This document shows, one piece after another, positions 52,947 through 63,082 of a stretch of 64,000 bases of DNA. The stretch spans positions 1-64,000 of the forward strand of contig NZ_WBIR01000002.1 of NCBI RefSeq assembly GCF_009749395.1, written 5' to 3'. The translations under genes were made by a program, and so were the position numbers. Position 1 is the stretch's first letter. Each line of letters opens with the position of its first letter. The notes under the pieces were generated by a model, which saw nothing but the letters and a program-made list of their open reading frames with translations, made no database searches and had not been told where the DNA came from. Origin of the DNA: Agromyces salentinus. GTDB taxonomy: Bacteria; Actinomycetota; Actinomycetes; Actinomycetales; Microbacteriaceae.

Positions 52947-53096
52947 CCATGACGTATCGTCCCGTCCCGTCATGCATGGATCCGGCCGTGATCCATGCAC
53001 CCGCGGCCACTCACCGCGACGATCAATGCGTTCGGAGCATCAATCTACGAACGAGGCCCGAGAACAGATCACTCCCGCGCGAGCGCCCCGTCGTGG

Positions 53097-53345
53097 CTAC
53101 ATGCCCCTCGTGCGGCCGTCCTCGACCGGTTCGACCGGCATGCCGAACTCGTTGAGCGGGGTGTCGATCGGCCGCTCGGGAAGTCGGTCGGTGGTCGGGC
53201 AGACGAGGATCGACTCCGGCGTCGAATGGTCGATGGCGTGGTCCCCCATGCGGTGGCCGCAGAGCGGACACGGGCGGTCCTCGGTCGGGGCCGAGTCATC
53301 GGGACCGTAATCCACCGGCTTCCCCTGGCCGAATGCGGCGCTCAA
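53097..53345 (-). CDS. Small zinc-ribbon-like hypothetical protein
   Basis: 82 residues from TTG 53345, with strong third-position G/C. Contains CPLCGHRMGDHAIDH (two Cys, several His) and later a Cys in ILVCPTT, suggesting a metal site. The same good codon pattern continues upstream of the TTG for about 11 codons (VPAFVERIEPA) with no ATG, so the true N-terminus may lie in the overlapping small ORF through a frameshift. Function unknown. Confidence 0.6.
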   Translation of the reverse strand: MSAAFGQGKPVDYGPDDSAPTEDRPCPLCGHRMGDHAIDHSTPESILVCPTTDRLPERPIDTPLNEFGMPVEPVEDGRTRGM

Positions 53346-53425
53346 CGCCGGCTCGATTCGCTCGACGAACGCAGGTACAGGTCTCGGTCGTTGCCCTCGG
53401 ACGGGCTCGCCACAGTGCTTGCCAT
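53342..53425 (-). CDS. 27-codon ORF overlapping the zinc-ribbon gene (leader peptide or frameshifted N-terminus)
   Basis: ATG 53425 sits 6 nt after a TAGCAT -10 and encodes MASTVASPSEGNDRDLYLRS followed by SSESSRR. Its TGA overlaps the TTG of the next gene (TTGA, 53342-53345). Codon use is good, so it may be a translated leader coupled to the 82-residue protein, or the real N-terminus of that protein split by a single-base change. The sequence alone does not decide. Confidence 0.45.
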   Translation of the reverse strand: MASTVASPSEGNDRDLYLRSSSESSRR

Positions 53426-53431
53426 GAGCGG

Positions 53432-53437
53432 ATGCTA
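53432..53437 (-). promoter_or_regulatory. Leaderless -10 element of the 27-codon ORF
   Basis: TAGCAT on the minus strand, 6 nt before ATG 53425. Confidence 0.45.
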
Positions 53438-53476
53438 CGCCTCGGCCGACATCGCCGCCAGCATCCGTGGCCGTCC

Positions 53477-53482
53477 TAGGCT
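53477..53482 (+). promoter_or_regulatory. Leaderless -10 element of the SDR gene at 53489
   Basis: TAGGCT, 6 nt before ATG 53489. Confidence 0.45.
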
Positions 53483-53488
53483 GGTCCC

Positions 53489-54253
53489 ATGGTTACGGAT
53501 GCAACGACCCGACCGGTCACGATCATCACCGGCGCGAGCCGCGGCATCGGAGCGGAGATCGCCAGGCGCCTCGCGCGGGTCGGCCACGATCTCGTCATCA
53601 CCTACCGCGATCGCGTCGCGGATGCCGAGTCGGTGAAGGCCGAGTGCGAGGCATCGGGCTCCAGGGTGCTGCTGATCGCGGTGGACATGAGCGACCTCGA
53701 CGCGGCCGCTGCCGTCGTGCCCGCCGCCATCGCGGAGTTCGGCACCGTGACGGGTCTCGTGAACAACGCGGGCATCACCGGTCGCATCGGCCCCTTCCTC
53801 GACGCCCCCCTCGAGGAGACGGAACTCGTGTTCCGGGTGAACGTGCTCGCGCCGATCGTGGTGACGCAGGCCGCGATCGCCCACATGTCGACCGAGCGCG
53901 GGGGCAACGGCGGCAGCGTCGTGAACATCTCCTCTGGCGCCGCGACCAGCGGTTCGCCGAACACCTACATCACCTATGCCATGAGCAAGGCCGCCCTGAA
54001 CGCGCTCACCACCGGGGCATCGAAGGAGTTCGGCCCCGTCGGCGTGCGCGTGAACACGGTCTCCCCCGGCACCACGCGCACGGAGATCCATGCCGCGGCC
54101 GGGCGGCCGAACGCGCCCGACGAACGAGCTCCCGGGATCCCGATGCGCAGGCCCGGCGAGGTCCACGAGATCGCCGGAGCGGTCGTCTACCTGCTGTCGG
54201 ACGATGCGTCCTACACCTCGGGTGCGGACATCCGGGTCGCCGGCGGCAACTGA
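53489..54253 (+). CDS. SDR family oxidoreductase (FabG-like)
   Basis: 254 residues. TGASRGIGAE near residue 14, NNAGITGRIG, catalytic Ser in ISSGAATSG, Tyr/Lys in YAMSK, and C-terminal GADIRVAGGN. It is closest in pattern to sugar or alcohol dehydrogenases of the FabG-like type; substrate not deducible. Separate promoter. Convergent with dhaM, 29 bp away. Confidence 0.88.
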   Translation: MVTDATTRPVTIITGASRGIGAEIARRLARVGHDLVITYRDRVADAESVKAECEASGSRVLLIAVDMSDLDAAAAVVPAAIAEFGTVTGLVNNAGITGRIGPFLDAPLEETELVFRVNVLAPIVVTQAAIAHMSTERGGNGGSVVNISSGAATSGSPNTYITYAMSKAALNALTTGASKEFGPVGVRVNTVSPGTTRTEIHAAAGRPNAPDERAPGIPMRRPGEVHEIAGAVVYLLSDDASYTSGADIRVAGGN

Positions 54254-54282
54254 ACCGACGGCGGGCGGCGCCGGCCGCCCCG

Positions 54283-55008
54283 TCACACCTCGCCGAACCC
54301 CGATTCCACGAGGTCGGCGATCGCCGCGACGGCGTCACCGGCGGCGGGGTCGTCGCTCGCGATCCGGAGCGACGCGCCCTTGGTGAGTCCGAGGGACATG
54401 ATCGCGAGCAGGCTCCTGGCATCCGTGCCGTTCACGGTGACCTTCTGGTCGAAGCTGCTCGCGAGCTTCACGAGCACGGCCGCGGGCCTCGCATGCAGGC
54501 CGTCGTCGTTCACGAGGGTGACGGTCCGCACCGGACCTGCGGACGTCCCGGGGCCGGCGTCGGCCGGACCGGGCAGCGTCGCCTGCGGTTCGCCAGCGCC
54601 GTTCACGACGCCCGGCGCGCCTCCGCTCGCCGAGGACAGCGCTGCCCGCACGACCGATTCCAGGTCCTCACCCGACTCCGCCGCCACCGCCGCTGCGACA
54701 CCGCCCTCGACGAGTGGTGCGTCCACGATCCGTACCCGGGATCTCAGCTCGTCGTCGAGGAAGTCGAGCGCGGTCTCCGCCGTGAGGATCGCCGAGCCGA
54801 GATCGCAGAGCACCACCACTCCGGCACCCGAATCCGCTTCGTCGATCGCGGACATGACCCGGTCGAAGCTCGTCCCGATGCGGTCGTCGTCCGTGCCGCC
54901 CGCTGCCACGAGCGCAGCCGACGGCGCCATCTGGGCGGCGAGTTCCACGAGGCCGGCCGCGATCTTGGAGGAGTGCGACACGAAGACGACGCCGACGCGG
55001 CCGCTCAC
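54283..55008 (-). CDS. dhaM: PTS-dependent dihydroxyacetone kinase subunit DhaM (EIIA-Man plus HPr)
   Basis: 241 residues from GTG 55008. N-terminal EIIA-mannose-like domain with the phospho-His in FVSHSSK; a Pro/Gly/Ala linker; C-terminal HPr domain with GLHARPAAVLVKLAS (His15). It receives phosphate from the general PTS and passes it to ADP on DhaL. No Enzyme I domain is fused, unlike E. coli DhaM. The GTG lies just after the dhaL stop. Confidence 0.92.
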   Translation of the reverse strand: MSGRVGVVFVSHSSKIAAGLVELAAQMAPSAALVAAGGTDDDRIGTSFDRVMSAIDEADSGAGVVVLCDLGSAILTAETALDFLDDELRSRVRIVDAPLVEGGVAAAVAAESGEDLESVVRAALSSASGGAPGVVNGAGEPQATLPGPADAGPGTSAGPVRTVTLVNDDGLHARPAAVLVKLASSFDQKVTVNGTDARSLLAIMSLGLTKGASLRIASDDPAAGDAVAAIADLVESGFGEV

Positions 55009-55009
55009 C

Positions 55010-55657
55010 TCAGGCACCGGTCGACTCGGATGCCGCGTCGGCCGCGGCCTGCAACAGCAGCGCGCTCGACTGCGCCCCGGGATCGCGATGCCCCACCGAT
55101 CGCTCGCCGAGGTAGCTCGCGCGTCCCTTCCTGGCCACGAGCGGTTCCGTCGCCTCCGCACCGGATGCCGCAGCCGACGCCGCTGCCGCGAGCACGGCCG
55201 TGGCGTCGGCGCCCGCCTCGGCGGCGGCCGCGGCCGCCTCGACCGCCGGCGACCAGGCGTCGATCATCGTCTTGTCCCCGACCTCCGCCTTTCCGCGGGC
55301 GACGATCCCGTCGCGGGCGGCCTCGAGCACACGCGCGACGGCAGGTCCGTCGAGCGACGCATCGGACCCGGCGGCGGCCGCGGCCTTGAGGTAGGCGGTG
55401 CCGTAGAGCGGCCCCGCGGCGCCGCCCACGGTGGAGATCAGCGTCATGGCGACCATCTTCAGCACGTCGCCCGGAGTCGAACCGGCGGCGAGGTCGTCGA
55501 GCTTGGGGATCACGGCCTCGAAACCGCGGTCGAGGTTCTCTCCGTGGTCTCCGTCGCCGATGTCGCGATCCAATCGGATGAGCTCGACGCGATGCTCCGC
55601 GACGACCTCGGCACTTCGTCTGACCCAGTCGACTGCCCAGGTGATGTCCAGTCCCAC
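55010..55657 (-). CDS. dhaL: Dihydroxyacetone kinase subunit DhaL
   Basis: 215 residues from GTG 55657. DhaL nucleotide motif DRDIGDGDHGENLDRGF (Mg-binding Asp residues) and STVGGAAGPLYGTAYL. It holds tightly bound ADP that is rephosphorylated by DhaM and transfers phosphate to dihydroxyacetone on DhaK. AGGAGC upstream overlaps the dhaK stop, 10 bp away. Confidence 0.93.
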   Translation of the reverse strand: MGLDITWAVDWVRRSAEVVAEHRVELIRLDRDIGDGDHGENLDRGFEAVIPKLDDLAAGSTPGDVLKMVAMTLISTVGGAAGPLYGTAYLKAAAAAGSDASLDGPAVARVLEAARDGIVARGKAEVGDKTMIDAWSPAVEAAAAAAEAGADATAVLAAAASAAASGAEATEPLVARKGRASYLGERSVGHRDPGAQSSALLLQAAADAASESTGA

Positions 55658-55667
55658 GCGCGCGCTC

Positions 55668-56669
<1,002 letters not shown>

Positions 56670-56872
56670 GCTCGTCCTCTCCCCTGGGCTGCGAGATGCC
56701 GAGCGGCCGTGCATCGACCCCGACGCAGCACTCCCTCGGCCAACCTACGCCAGCAGCGGACTGCGGTGGAAGGGGTTCCCGGATGTCCCGCGCGGCCATT
56801 CCCCCCGTATGGGCCTCGGGGATAGTGTGACTGTGCGACCGCAACGCGGCGGCGCACGCGAAGGGGGTAGCA

Positions 56873-57631
56873 ATGAATCTCGGAGTCATCTTCCTTTCGG
56901 AGATGGTTGGCACGGCGATGCTGGTCCTGCTCGGATGCGGCGTCGTGGCGAACGTCGCCCTGACCAAGACGAAGGGCTTCAACGGCGGGTTTCTGATGGT
57001 GAACATCGGCTGGGGCCTCGCGGTCTTCTCCGGCGTCATCGTCTCGTACGCGTCCGGTGCCCAGCTGAACCCTGCGGTGACGTTGGGTCTGACGGTGAAC
57101 TTCCTCGGCAAGGGCGAGTCTGAATTCGTGCCCGGCATCCCGATCGATGGAGCATCGATCTTCACCTACATCGGCGCTCAGCTCATCGGTGCGATCATCG
57201 GCGCCGTCTTCTGCTGGCTCGCATACAAGCAGCACTTCGACGATGAGCCCGAGCCCGCGAACAAGCTCGGCGTGTTCTCGACGGGTCCGGCCATCCGCTC
57301 CTACGGCTGGAACCTCGTCACCGAGATCATCGGCACCTTCGTGCTGGTCTTCGTCATCCTCGGCTTCTCGTACGGCGGCACGCCGGCCGAACTCGGAGCC
57401 ATCCCCGTCGCGTTCCTCGTGATCGCGATCGGCGCCTCCCTCGGTGGCCCGACGGGGTACGCCATCAACCCGGCCCGTGACCTCGGACCCCGCATCGCAC
57501 ACGCCCTGCTGCCGATCAAGGGCAAGGGCGGCAGCGACTGGTCGTACTCGTGGGTCCCCGTGGTCGGCCCGATCATCGGCGGTCTCATCGCGGGTTGGGC
57601 GGCGCTCGCCCTCCTTCCCGTGCTCGGATAG
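56873..57631 (+). CDS. glpF: Glycerol facilitator (aquaglyceroporin) GlpF
   Basis: 252 residues, six helices. Both pore motifs: GAQLNPAVTLGL and GYAINPARDLGPR (N-P-A), with the Asp after the second one typical of glycerol channels. Lets glycerol diffuse in for GlpK. The GGGGG tract precedes ATG. -10 candidate TAGTGT at 56823-56828. A hairpin separates it from glpK. Confidence 0.94.
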   Translation: MNLGVIFLSEMVGTAMLVLLGCGVVANVALTKTKGFNGGFLMVNIGWGLAVFSGVIVSYASGAQLNPAVTLGLTVNFLGKGESEFVPGIPIDGASIFTYIGAQLIGAIIGAVFCWLAYKQHFDDEPEPANKLGVFSTGPAIRSYGWNLVTEIIGTFVLVFVILGFSYGGTPAELGAIPVAFLVIAIGASLGGPTGYAINPARDLGPRIAHALLPIKGKGGSDWSYSWVPVVGPIIGGLIAGWAALALLPVLG

Positions 57632-57639
57632 CGTGCACC

Positions 57640-57668
57640 GCCGCCCGGCTCCTGAAGAGCCGGGCGGC
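57640..57668 (+). terminator. Terminator or attenuator between glpF and glpK
   Basis: 12-bp perfect stem GCCGCCCGGCTC/GAGCCGGGCGGC with loop CTGAA, between co-directional genes. Could lower glpK relative to glpF. Confidence 0.75.
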
Positions 57669-57725
57669 CCCTGAACATCACTGAATCGCGCCTCGGCGAT
57701 CGGGGCGCAGCAACGAGAGGAAGTC

Positions 57726-59240
57726 ATGGCCGACTACATCCTGGCGATCGACCAGGGAACGACGAGCACCCGCTCGATCATCTTCGACAAGGCCGGTTCG
57801 ATCGTCGCGACCGGGCAGCTCGAGCACGAGCAGATCTTCCCGAAGGCGGGCTGGGTCGAGCACGATCCGGCCGAGATCTGGCGCAACACACGCGAGGTCA
57901 TCGGCCAGGCCCTCGGCAAGGCCGACATCACGCGTCACGACATCGCCGCGGTGGGCATCACGAACCAGCGCGAGACCGCCGTCGTCTGGGACAAGAACAC
58001 CGGCGAGCCGGTGTACAACGCGATCGTCTGGCAGGACACCCGCACCCAGTCGATCGTCGACCGGCTCGCGGCCGACGGCGGCGTCGAGCGGTTCAAGCCG
58101 GTCGTCGGCCTGCCGTTGGCGACGTACTTCTCGGGCACGAAGATCGTCTGGATCCTCGAGAACGTCGAGGGCGCCCGTGAGAAGGCCGAGGCCGGCGACC
58201 TGCTGTTCGGCACGACCGACACGTGGGTGCTCTGGAACCTGACCGGCGGTGTCGACGGCGGCGTGCACGCGACCGACGTCACCAACGCGTCACGCACGAT
58301 GTTCATGGACCTCGAGACGCTCTCCTGGCGCGACGACATCCTCGAGGCGTTCGGCGTGCCGAAGTCGATGCTGCCCGAGATCCGCTCCTCCTCAGAGGTC
58401 TACGGCACCGTGGAGCCGTCGAGCCTGCTTCGCGAGGTGCCCGTCGCCGGCATTCTCGGCGACCAGCAGGCCGCGACCTTCGGGCAGGCGGCGTTCGATG
58501 CCGGCGAATCGAAGAACACCTACGGCACCGGCAACTTCCTCATCTTCAACACCGACACCGAGATCATCCACTCCAAGAACGGGCTGCTCACGACCCTCGG
58601 CTACAAGCTCGGCGACGAGCCGGCCCACTACGCGCTCGAGGGGTCGATCGCGGTCACCGGGTCGCTGATCCAGTGGCTGCGCGACAACCTCGGCCTCATC
58701 TCCTCCGCTCCCGAGGTCGAGACGCTCGCCAACAGCGTCGAGGACAACGGCGGCGCCTACTTCGTGCCGGCCTTCTCGGGGCTCTTCGCCCCGTACTGGC
58801 GGCCCGACGCCCGCGGCGCACTCGTGGGCCTGACCCGCTACGTGAACAAGGGACACATCGCGCGGGCGGCCCTCGAGGCGACGGCATTCCAGACGCGCGA
58901 GGTGCTCGACGCCGTCAACGCCGACTCGGGAGTCGACCTCACGGAGCTGAAGGTCGACGGCGGCATGATCGCGAACAACACCCTCATGCAGTTCCAAGCC
59001 GACATCCTCGGCGTGCCGGTCGTCCGACCGGTCGTCGCGGAGACCACTGCCCTGGGGGCCGCATACGCGGCGGGCCTCGCCGTCGGGTTCTGGTCCGACC
59101 TGGACGAGCTTCGCGCCAACTGGCAGGAGGACTCGCGCTGGGAGCCCAAGATGGACGCCGATGAGCGCGACCGCCAGATCCGCCTCTGGAAGAAGGCCGT
59201 CACGAAGACGTTCGACTGGGTCGACGACGACGTGGACTGA
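57726..59240 (+). CDS. glpK: Glycerol kinase GlpK
   Basis: 504 residues. FGGY-type N-terminus [16 protein letters not shown] and catalytic region [15 protein letters not shown]; second half with [10 protein letters not shown] and [11 protein letters not shown]. Phosphorylates glycerol to glycerol-3-phosphate. AGAGGAAG precedes the ATG. The glycerol dehydrogenase or GlpD step is not in this window. Confidence 0.96.
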   Translation: MADYILAIDQGTTSTRSIIFDKAGSIVATGQLEHEQIFPKAGWVEHDPAEIWRNTREVIGQALGKADITRHDIAAVGITNQRETAVVWDKNTGEPVYNAIVWQDTRTQSIVDRLAADGGVERFKPVVGLPLATYFSGTKIVWILENVEGAREKAEAGDLLFGTTDTWVLWNLTGGVDGGVHATDVTNASRTMFMDLETLSWRDDILEAFGVPKSMLPEIRSSSEVYGTVEPSSLLREVPVAGILGDQQAATFGQAAFDAGESKNTYGTGNFLIFNTDTEIIHSKNGLLTTLGYKLGDEPAHYALEGSIAVTGSLIQWLRDNLGLISSAPEVETLANSVEDNGGAYFVPAFSGLFAPYWRPDARGALVGLTRYVNKGHIARAALEATAFQTREVLDAVNADSGVDLTELKVDGGMIANNTLMQFQADILGVPVVRPVVAETTALGAAYAAGLAVGFWSDLDELRANWQEDSRWEPKMDADERDRQIRLWKKAVTKTFDWVDDDVD

Positions 59241-59259
59241 TCACCCTTCGCATCACGTC

Positions 59260-59290
59260 GTCGGGCTCTGCGGATGTCGCAGGGCCCGAC
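59260..59290. terminator. Terminator between glpK and trpD
   Basis: 13-bp stem GTCGGGCTCTGCG/CGCAGGGCCCGAC (one G-U) with loop GATGT between convergent genes. Confidence 0.8.
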
Positions 59291-59300
59291 GTTCGCGTGT

Positions 59301-60353
59301 TCACCGTCGCGTCGCCGCGATCCACTCGTCGAGCTTGCGCGCGGCGGATCCGCTGTCGATCGCGTCCGAGGCGACGACCATCTTCTCGGCGAAGCGATCG
59401 AGGATCGGCCGGAGCACCTGCGACGGATCCTTCGCGAGCTCGAACGACACGAGTCCCGCGGCCGCGTTCAGCACGACGATGTCTCGGACGGGACCGGTCT
59501 CGCCTGCGAACACGCGATGAACGACCTGCGCGTTGTGTGCGGCGTCTCCCCCTTGGAGCTGCGCGATCTTCGCTCGCGCGATACCGAGGTCGCGAGGGTC
59601 GAGGTCGTGCTCCTTCACCGTGCCGAGCGAGACCTCCCACATGTGGCTGTGGCCGGTGGTCGTGAGCTCGTCGAGGCCGTCGTCACCGCGGAACACGAGC
59701 GCGGTGGCTCCGCGTGTCTGGAACACGCCCACGATGAGCGGCACGCGATCGAGGTGCGCGACGCCGACCGCGGACGCCTCGGGTCTGGCGGGATTGCAGA
59801 GCGGCCCGAGGAAGTTGAACACCGTCGGGACGCCCAGCTCGGCACGCACCGCGCCGGCATGCCGGAACCCGGGGTGGAAGGCCGACGCGAACGCGAACGT
59901 GATGCCCGCCTCCTCGAGCACGGCGGCCACGCGGTCGGCCGACATCGTCAGGTCGATGCCGAGCGCCGCGAGCACGTCGGATGAACCGGACGCGGAGCTC
60001 GCGGCGCGATTGCCGTGCTTGATGACCGGGACGCCGGATGCCGCCGCGACCACGGAGGCCATCGTGGAGACGTTGACCGTGCCGAATCGGTCCCCGCCCG
60101 TCCCGACGATGTCCAATGCCATCGGATCCACCGGAAGCGGTACGGCATGCTCCAGGACCGCGTCCCGGAACCCGACGACCTCGTCGACGGTCTCCCCCTT
60201 CACCCGGAGCGCCACGAGGAACCCGGCGAGCTGGGCGTGGGTCGCAGCTCCCGTCATGACCTGTTCCATGCACCACGCCGCGTCCGAGACGCTGAGATCT
60301 TCCCCATTGAGGAGGGCGGTGAGAATGTCTGGCCAATTGGTGTCCGCGGGCAT
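59301..60353 (-). CDS. trpD: Anthranilate phosphoribosyltransferase TrpD
   Basis: 350 residues. PRPP/anthranilate site: IVGTGGDRFGTVNVSTMAS, KHGNRAASSASGSSDVLAAL, and HPGFRHAGAVRAELGVPTVF plus NPARPEA. It catalyses the second step of tryptophan synthesis. No other trp gene is near, so it is a detached trpD. ATG 60353 has a TAGGAT -10 7 nt upstream; the longer frame start is rejected. Confidence 0.94.
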   Translation of the reverse strand: MPADTNWPDILTALLNGEDLSVSDAAWCMEQVMTGAATHAQLAGFLVALRVKGETVDEVVGFRDAVLEHAVPLPVDPMALDIVGTGGDRFGTVNVSTMASVVAAASGVPVIKHGNRAASSASGSSDVLAALGIDLTMSADRVAAVLEEAGITFAFASAFHPGFRHAGAVRAELGVPTVFNFLGPLCNPARPEASAVGVAHLDRVPLIVGVFQTRGATALVFRGDDGLDELTTTGHSHMWEVSLGTVKEHDLDPRDLGIARAKIAQLQGGDAAHNAQVVHRVFAGETGPVRDIVVLNAAAGLVSFELAKDPSQVLRPILDRFAEKMVVASDAIDSGSAARKLDEWIAATRR

Positions 60354-60360
60354 GGAGTCG

Positions 60361-60366
60361 ATCCTA
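60361..60366 (-). promoter_or_regulatory. Leaderless -10 element of trpD
   Basis: TAGGAT on the minus strand, 7 nt before ATG 60353. Confidence 0.5.
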
Positions 60367-60405
60367 GCGAGGGGATTCACGGGCGATTCACGGCACTTCG
60401 GCAGC

Positions 60406-60424
60406 TCAAGTAAGGCTCGCCTTA
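60406..60424. promoter_or_regulatory. Possible DtxR/IdeR iron box between trpD and ctaE
   Basis: The 19-mer contains a perfect TAAGGC-TC-GCCTTA inverted repeat and matches the DtxR/IdeR consensus TWAGGTWAGSCTWACCTWA at 15 of 19 positions by hand alignment. It lies about 58 bp upstream of the ctaE -10, a plausible but not ideal operator position. Confidence 0.4.
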
Positions 60425-60481
60425 GTGCCGACGGTGCGACACGAGCAACGAGGATGACGAAAACTCAGCCCTGATTTCAGC

Positions 60482-60487
60482 CATAAT
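60482..60487 (+). promoter_or_regulatory. Leaderless -10 element of ctaE
   Basis: CATAAT, 7 nt before GTG 60495. Favours GTG 60495 over ATG 60486, which overlaps the -10. Confidence 0.5.
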
Positions 60488-60494
60488 GGTGAGC

Positions 60495-61124
60495 GTGACG
60501 AGCACCTCTATGACTTTCCAGGCGAGCGCGCCCGTGATCAAGCGACCGAACACCGTTGCGGTGGGCACGATCGTCTGGCTCGGGAGCGAAGTCATGTTCT
60601 TCGCCGGCCTGTTCGCGATCTACTTCACGCTTCGGTCGACGTCGCCCGAGCTGTGGGCCGCGGAAGCCGGCGTCTTGAACTTCCCGTTCTCGCTGACGAA
60701 CACGATCATCCTCGTACTCTCGTCGGTGACCTGCCAGTTCGGCGTCTTCGCTGCAGAGAAGATGAAGCCCTACGGCACCAGCTGGAAGCCGTGGGACTGG
60801 GGAATGGTCGAGTGGTTCTTCCTCACCTTCGCCATGGGCTCCGTCTTCGTCGCCGGACAGGTGTGGGAGTACGCAACGCTCGTCTCCGAGGGCATCGCCC
60901 TCGACTCGAACTCGTACGGCTCCGCGTTCTACCTCACGACCGGCTTCCACGGCCTGCACGTCACGGGCGGGCTCATCGCCTTCCTGCTCGTGATCGGCCG
61001 CGTCTTCGCCGTCAAGAACTTCGGGCACAAGGAGGCCACGAGCGCCATCGTGGTGTCCTATTACTGGCACTTCGTCGATGTCGTCTGGATCGGTCTCTTC
61101 CTTGTCATCTACGTCCTCAAATAG
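60495..61124 (+). CDS. ctaE: Cytochrome c oxidase subunit III CtaE
   Basis: 209 residues, five helices. [20 protein letters not shown] (with the conserved Glu), [20 protein letters not shown], and [15 protein letters not shown] typical of heme-copper oxidase subunit III. Part of the aa3 oxidase in the bcc-aa3 supercomplex. First gene of ctaE-qcrC-qcrA-qcrB, the canonical actinobacterial order. An in-frame ATG lies 9 bases upstream. Confidence 0.94.
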   Translation: MTSTSMTFQASAPVIKRPNTVAVGTIVWLGSEVMFFAGLFAIYFTLRSTSPELWAAEAGVLNFPFSLTNTIILVLSSVTCQFGVFAAEKMKPYGTSWKPWDWGMVEWFFLTFAMGSVFVAGQVWEYATLVSEGIALDSNSYGSAFYLTTGFHGLHVTGGLIAFLLVIGRVFAVKNFGHKEATSAIVVSYYWHFVDVVWIGLFLVIYVLK

Positions 61125-61173
61125 CCGCAAGCAGGAGCGCCCACCCAGCATGCCCGCGAACAGGAAGAACCCA

Positions 61174-61968
61174 ATGAACCGCCAGAAGCGACGCACCGGC
61201 CGCCGGCACCCGCTCGCAACGGTCGCATTGCTCGCGATCGGTCTCGTCTTCACCGGTGGCGCCTATGCGGCGCTGAGTGCGGGCACGACGGCCCAGGCCG
61301 AAGCCGACTCCACCTCGCAGCAGACCATCGAAGAGGGCAAGAAGCTCTTCCAGGCCAACTGCGCCACCTGCCACGGCTTGTCCGCGGAGGGCACCGACAC
61401 GGGTCCGAGCCTCGTCGGCGTCGGCGCTGCGGCGGTCGACTTCCAGGTCGGGACCGGTCGCATGCCGATGCAGATGCAGGGCCCGCAGGCGCAGGAGAAG
61501 CCGGTCCAGTTCACCGACGAGCAGGTCAAGCAGCTCGCCTACTACGTCGCCTCGCTGGGCCCCGGCCCCGACATCCCCGATGACCACCTGGTCAACGGCG
61601 GCGGCGACGCTGCAAACGGTGCCGAGCTGTTCCGCATCAACTGCGCGATGTGCCACAACGTCGCCGGAGCCGGTGGCGCTCTCACCGAAGGCAAGTTCGC
61701 TCCCCCGCTCACCGACGTCTCCGGCGTGCACATCTACGAGGCCATGGTCACCGGTCCGCAGAACATGCCCGTGTTCAACGACCTGAACATCTCGCCCGAG
61801 GACAAGCGCGACATCATCACGTACCTCAAGTACGTGCAGGACAACCGGTCGCCCGGCGGCTTCGAACTCGGTTCGCTCGGCCCCGTTGCAGAGGGCCTGT
61901 TCATCTGGATCTTCGGTCTCGGCGCGATCGTCGCGATCACCGTGTGGATCACGGCCAAGTCCAACTAG
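61174..61968 (+). CDS. qcrC: Diheme cytochrome c subunit QcrC
   Basis: 264 residues from ATG 61174 (CAGGAAG upstream); ATG 61150 is possible. N-terminal anchor LATVALLAIGLVFTGGAY, then two heme-binding motifs CATCH and CAMCH, each with a downstream Met-rich segment, and a C-terminal helix IWIFGLGAIVAITVW. It carries electrons from the bc1 complex straight to the oxidase, replacing soluble cytochrome c in actinobacteria. Confidence 0.95.
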   Translation: MNRQKRRTGRRHPLATVALLAIGLVFTGGAYAALSAGTTAQAEADSTSQQTIEEGKKLFQANCATCHGLSAEGTDTGPSLVGVGAAAVDFQVGTGRMPMQMQGPQAQEKPVQFTDEQVKQLAYYVASLGPGPDIPDDHLVNGGGDAANGAELFRINCAMCHNVAGAGGALTEGKFAPPLTDVSGVHIYEAMVTGPQNMPVFNDLNISPEDKRDIITYLKYVQDNRSPGGFELGSLGPVAEGLFIWIFGLGAIVAITVWITAKSN

Positions 61969-62005
61969 CGCACGTCGGTACCGAAGTACCTGAAGAAGGA
62001 GAACC

Positions 62006-63082
62006 ATGGCCCAGGACGACAACAGCGGCGCTGAGCTCGCCGCTGCCGACTCGTCGCATGCCGCGCACGCATCCGATGCCTCTCCGGGCACCGCACTGAT
62101 CGTTCAGGACGCGTTCGAGAATCCGGGCTTCCCGGCACACCGGCCTCGCGTGACCGACGAGAATCCCCAGCGGGAGAAGCGCGCGCAGCGCACGGTCTAC
62201 ACGCTCTTCTACCTCTCCATTCTCGGAAGCCTCTGGGCGGTCGCCGCCTACATGCTCTTCCCGATGGAGTCGAACAACCCCGGCGACGTCCGACTGAACA
62301 ACCTGTTCATCGGCCTCGGTGCCGCCCTGGCGCTTCTTGCCCTGGGCATCGGCATCGTCCACTGGGGCAAGTCCGTCATGGAGGACGTCGAGCTCGTCGA
62401 CGAACGCCACCCGATCGGCGGCTCCCCCGAGACGCAGGCTGCCGCGGTGAAGGTCTTCACCGACTCCGACCGCGAGTCCGGCTTCACGCGTCGAAGCGTG
62501 ATCCGCAACAGCCTCATCGGTGCGATCGTCGTGTTCCCCCTGCCGGCACTCGTCCTGTTCCGCGGGCTTGCTCCTCAGGACCAGCTTCCCGTGCCGCTGC
62601 TGAGCCACACGATGTGGCGCAAGGGCACGCGTCTCGCGCTCGATCCGAGCGGTGCGCCGATCAAGGCCTCCGACGTCACGATCGGCAGCGCGTTCCACGT
62701 GATCCCCGAGGGCCTGAACGACCTCGAGCACGGCAAACTTGATGAGAAGGCCAAGGCCGCGGTGCTCCTCATGCGCCTCGAGCCGAGCGAACTGAACGAA
62801 CTGCCCGAGCGCAAGGACTGGTCCTACGACGGCATCGTCGCGTACTCCAAGATCTGCACGCACGTCGGCTGCCCTGTCGCGCTCTACGAGCAGCACACGC
62901 ACCACCTGCTCTGCCCCTGCCACCAGTCCCAGTTCGACGTGGCGAACCACTGCGAGGTCATCTTCGGCCCGGCCAAGCGTCCGCTGCCGCAGCTGCCCAT
63001 CGCGATCGACGATGAGGGCTACCTCATCGCGCAGAGCGACTTCACCGAACCCGTCGGCCCGAGCTTCTGGGAGCGCCATTGA
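62006..63082 (+). CDS. qcrA: Rieske iron-sulfur subunit QcrA
   Basis: 358 residues. Three N-terminal helices (an actinobacterial feature) and a C-terminal Rieske domain with CTHVGC and CPCHQSQF as cluster ligands. Transfers electrons from menaquinol to QcrC. AAGGAG precedes the ATG. Its stop overlaps the qcrB start (TTGA, 63079-63082). Confidence 0.95.
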   Translation: MAQDDNSGAELAAADSSHAAHASDASPGTALIVQDAFENPGFPAHRPRVTDENPQREKRAQRTVYTLFYLSILGSLWAVAAYMLFPMESNNPGDVRLNNLFIGLGAALALLALGIGIVHWGKSVMEDVELVDERHPIGGSPETQAAAVKVFTDSDRESGFTRRSVIRNSLIGAIVVFPLPALVLFRGLAPQDQLPVPLLSHTMWRKGTRLALDPSGAPIKASDVTIGSAFHVIPEGLNDLEHGKLDEKAKAAVLLMRLEPSELNELPERKDWSYDGIVAYSKICTHVGCPVALYEQHTHHLLCPCHQSQFDVANHCEVIFGPAKRPLPQLPIAIDDEGYLIAQSDFTEPVGPSFWERH

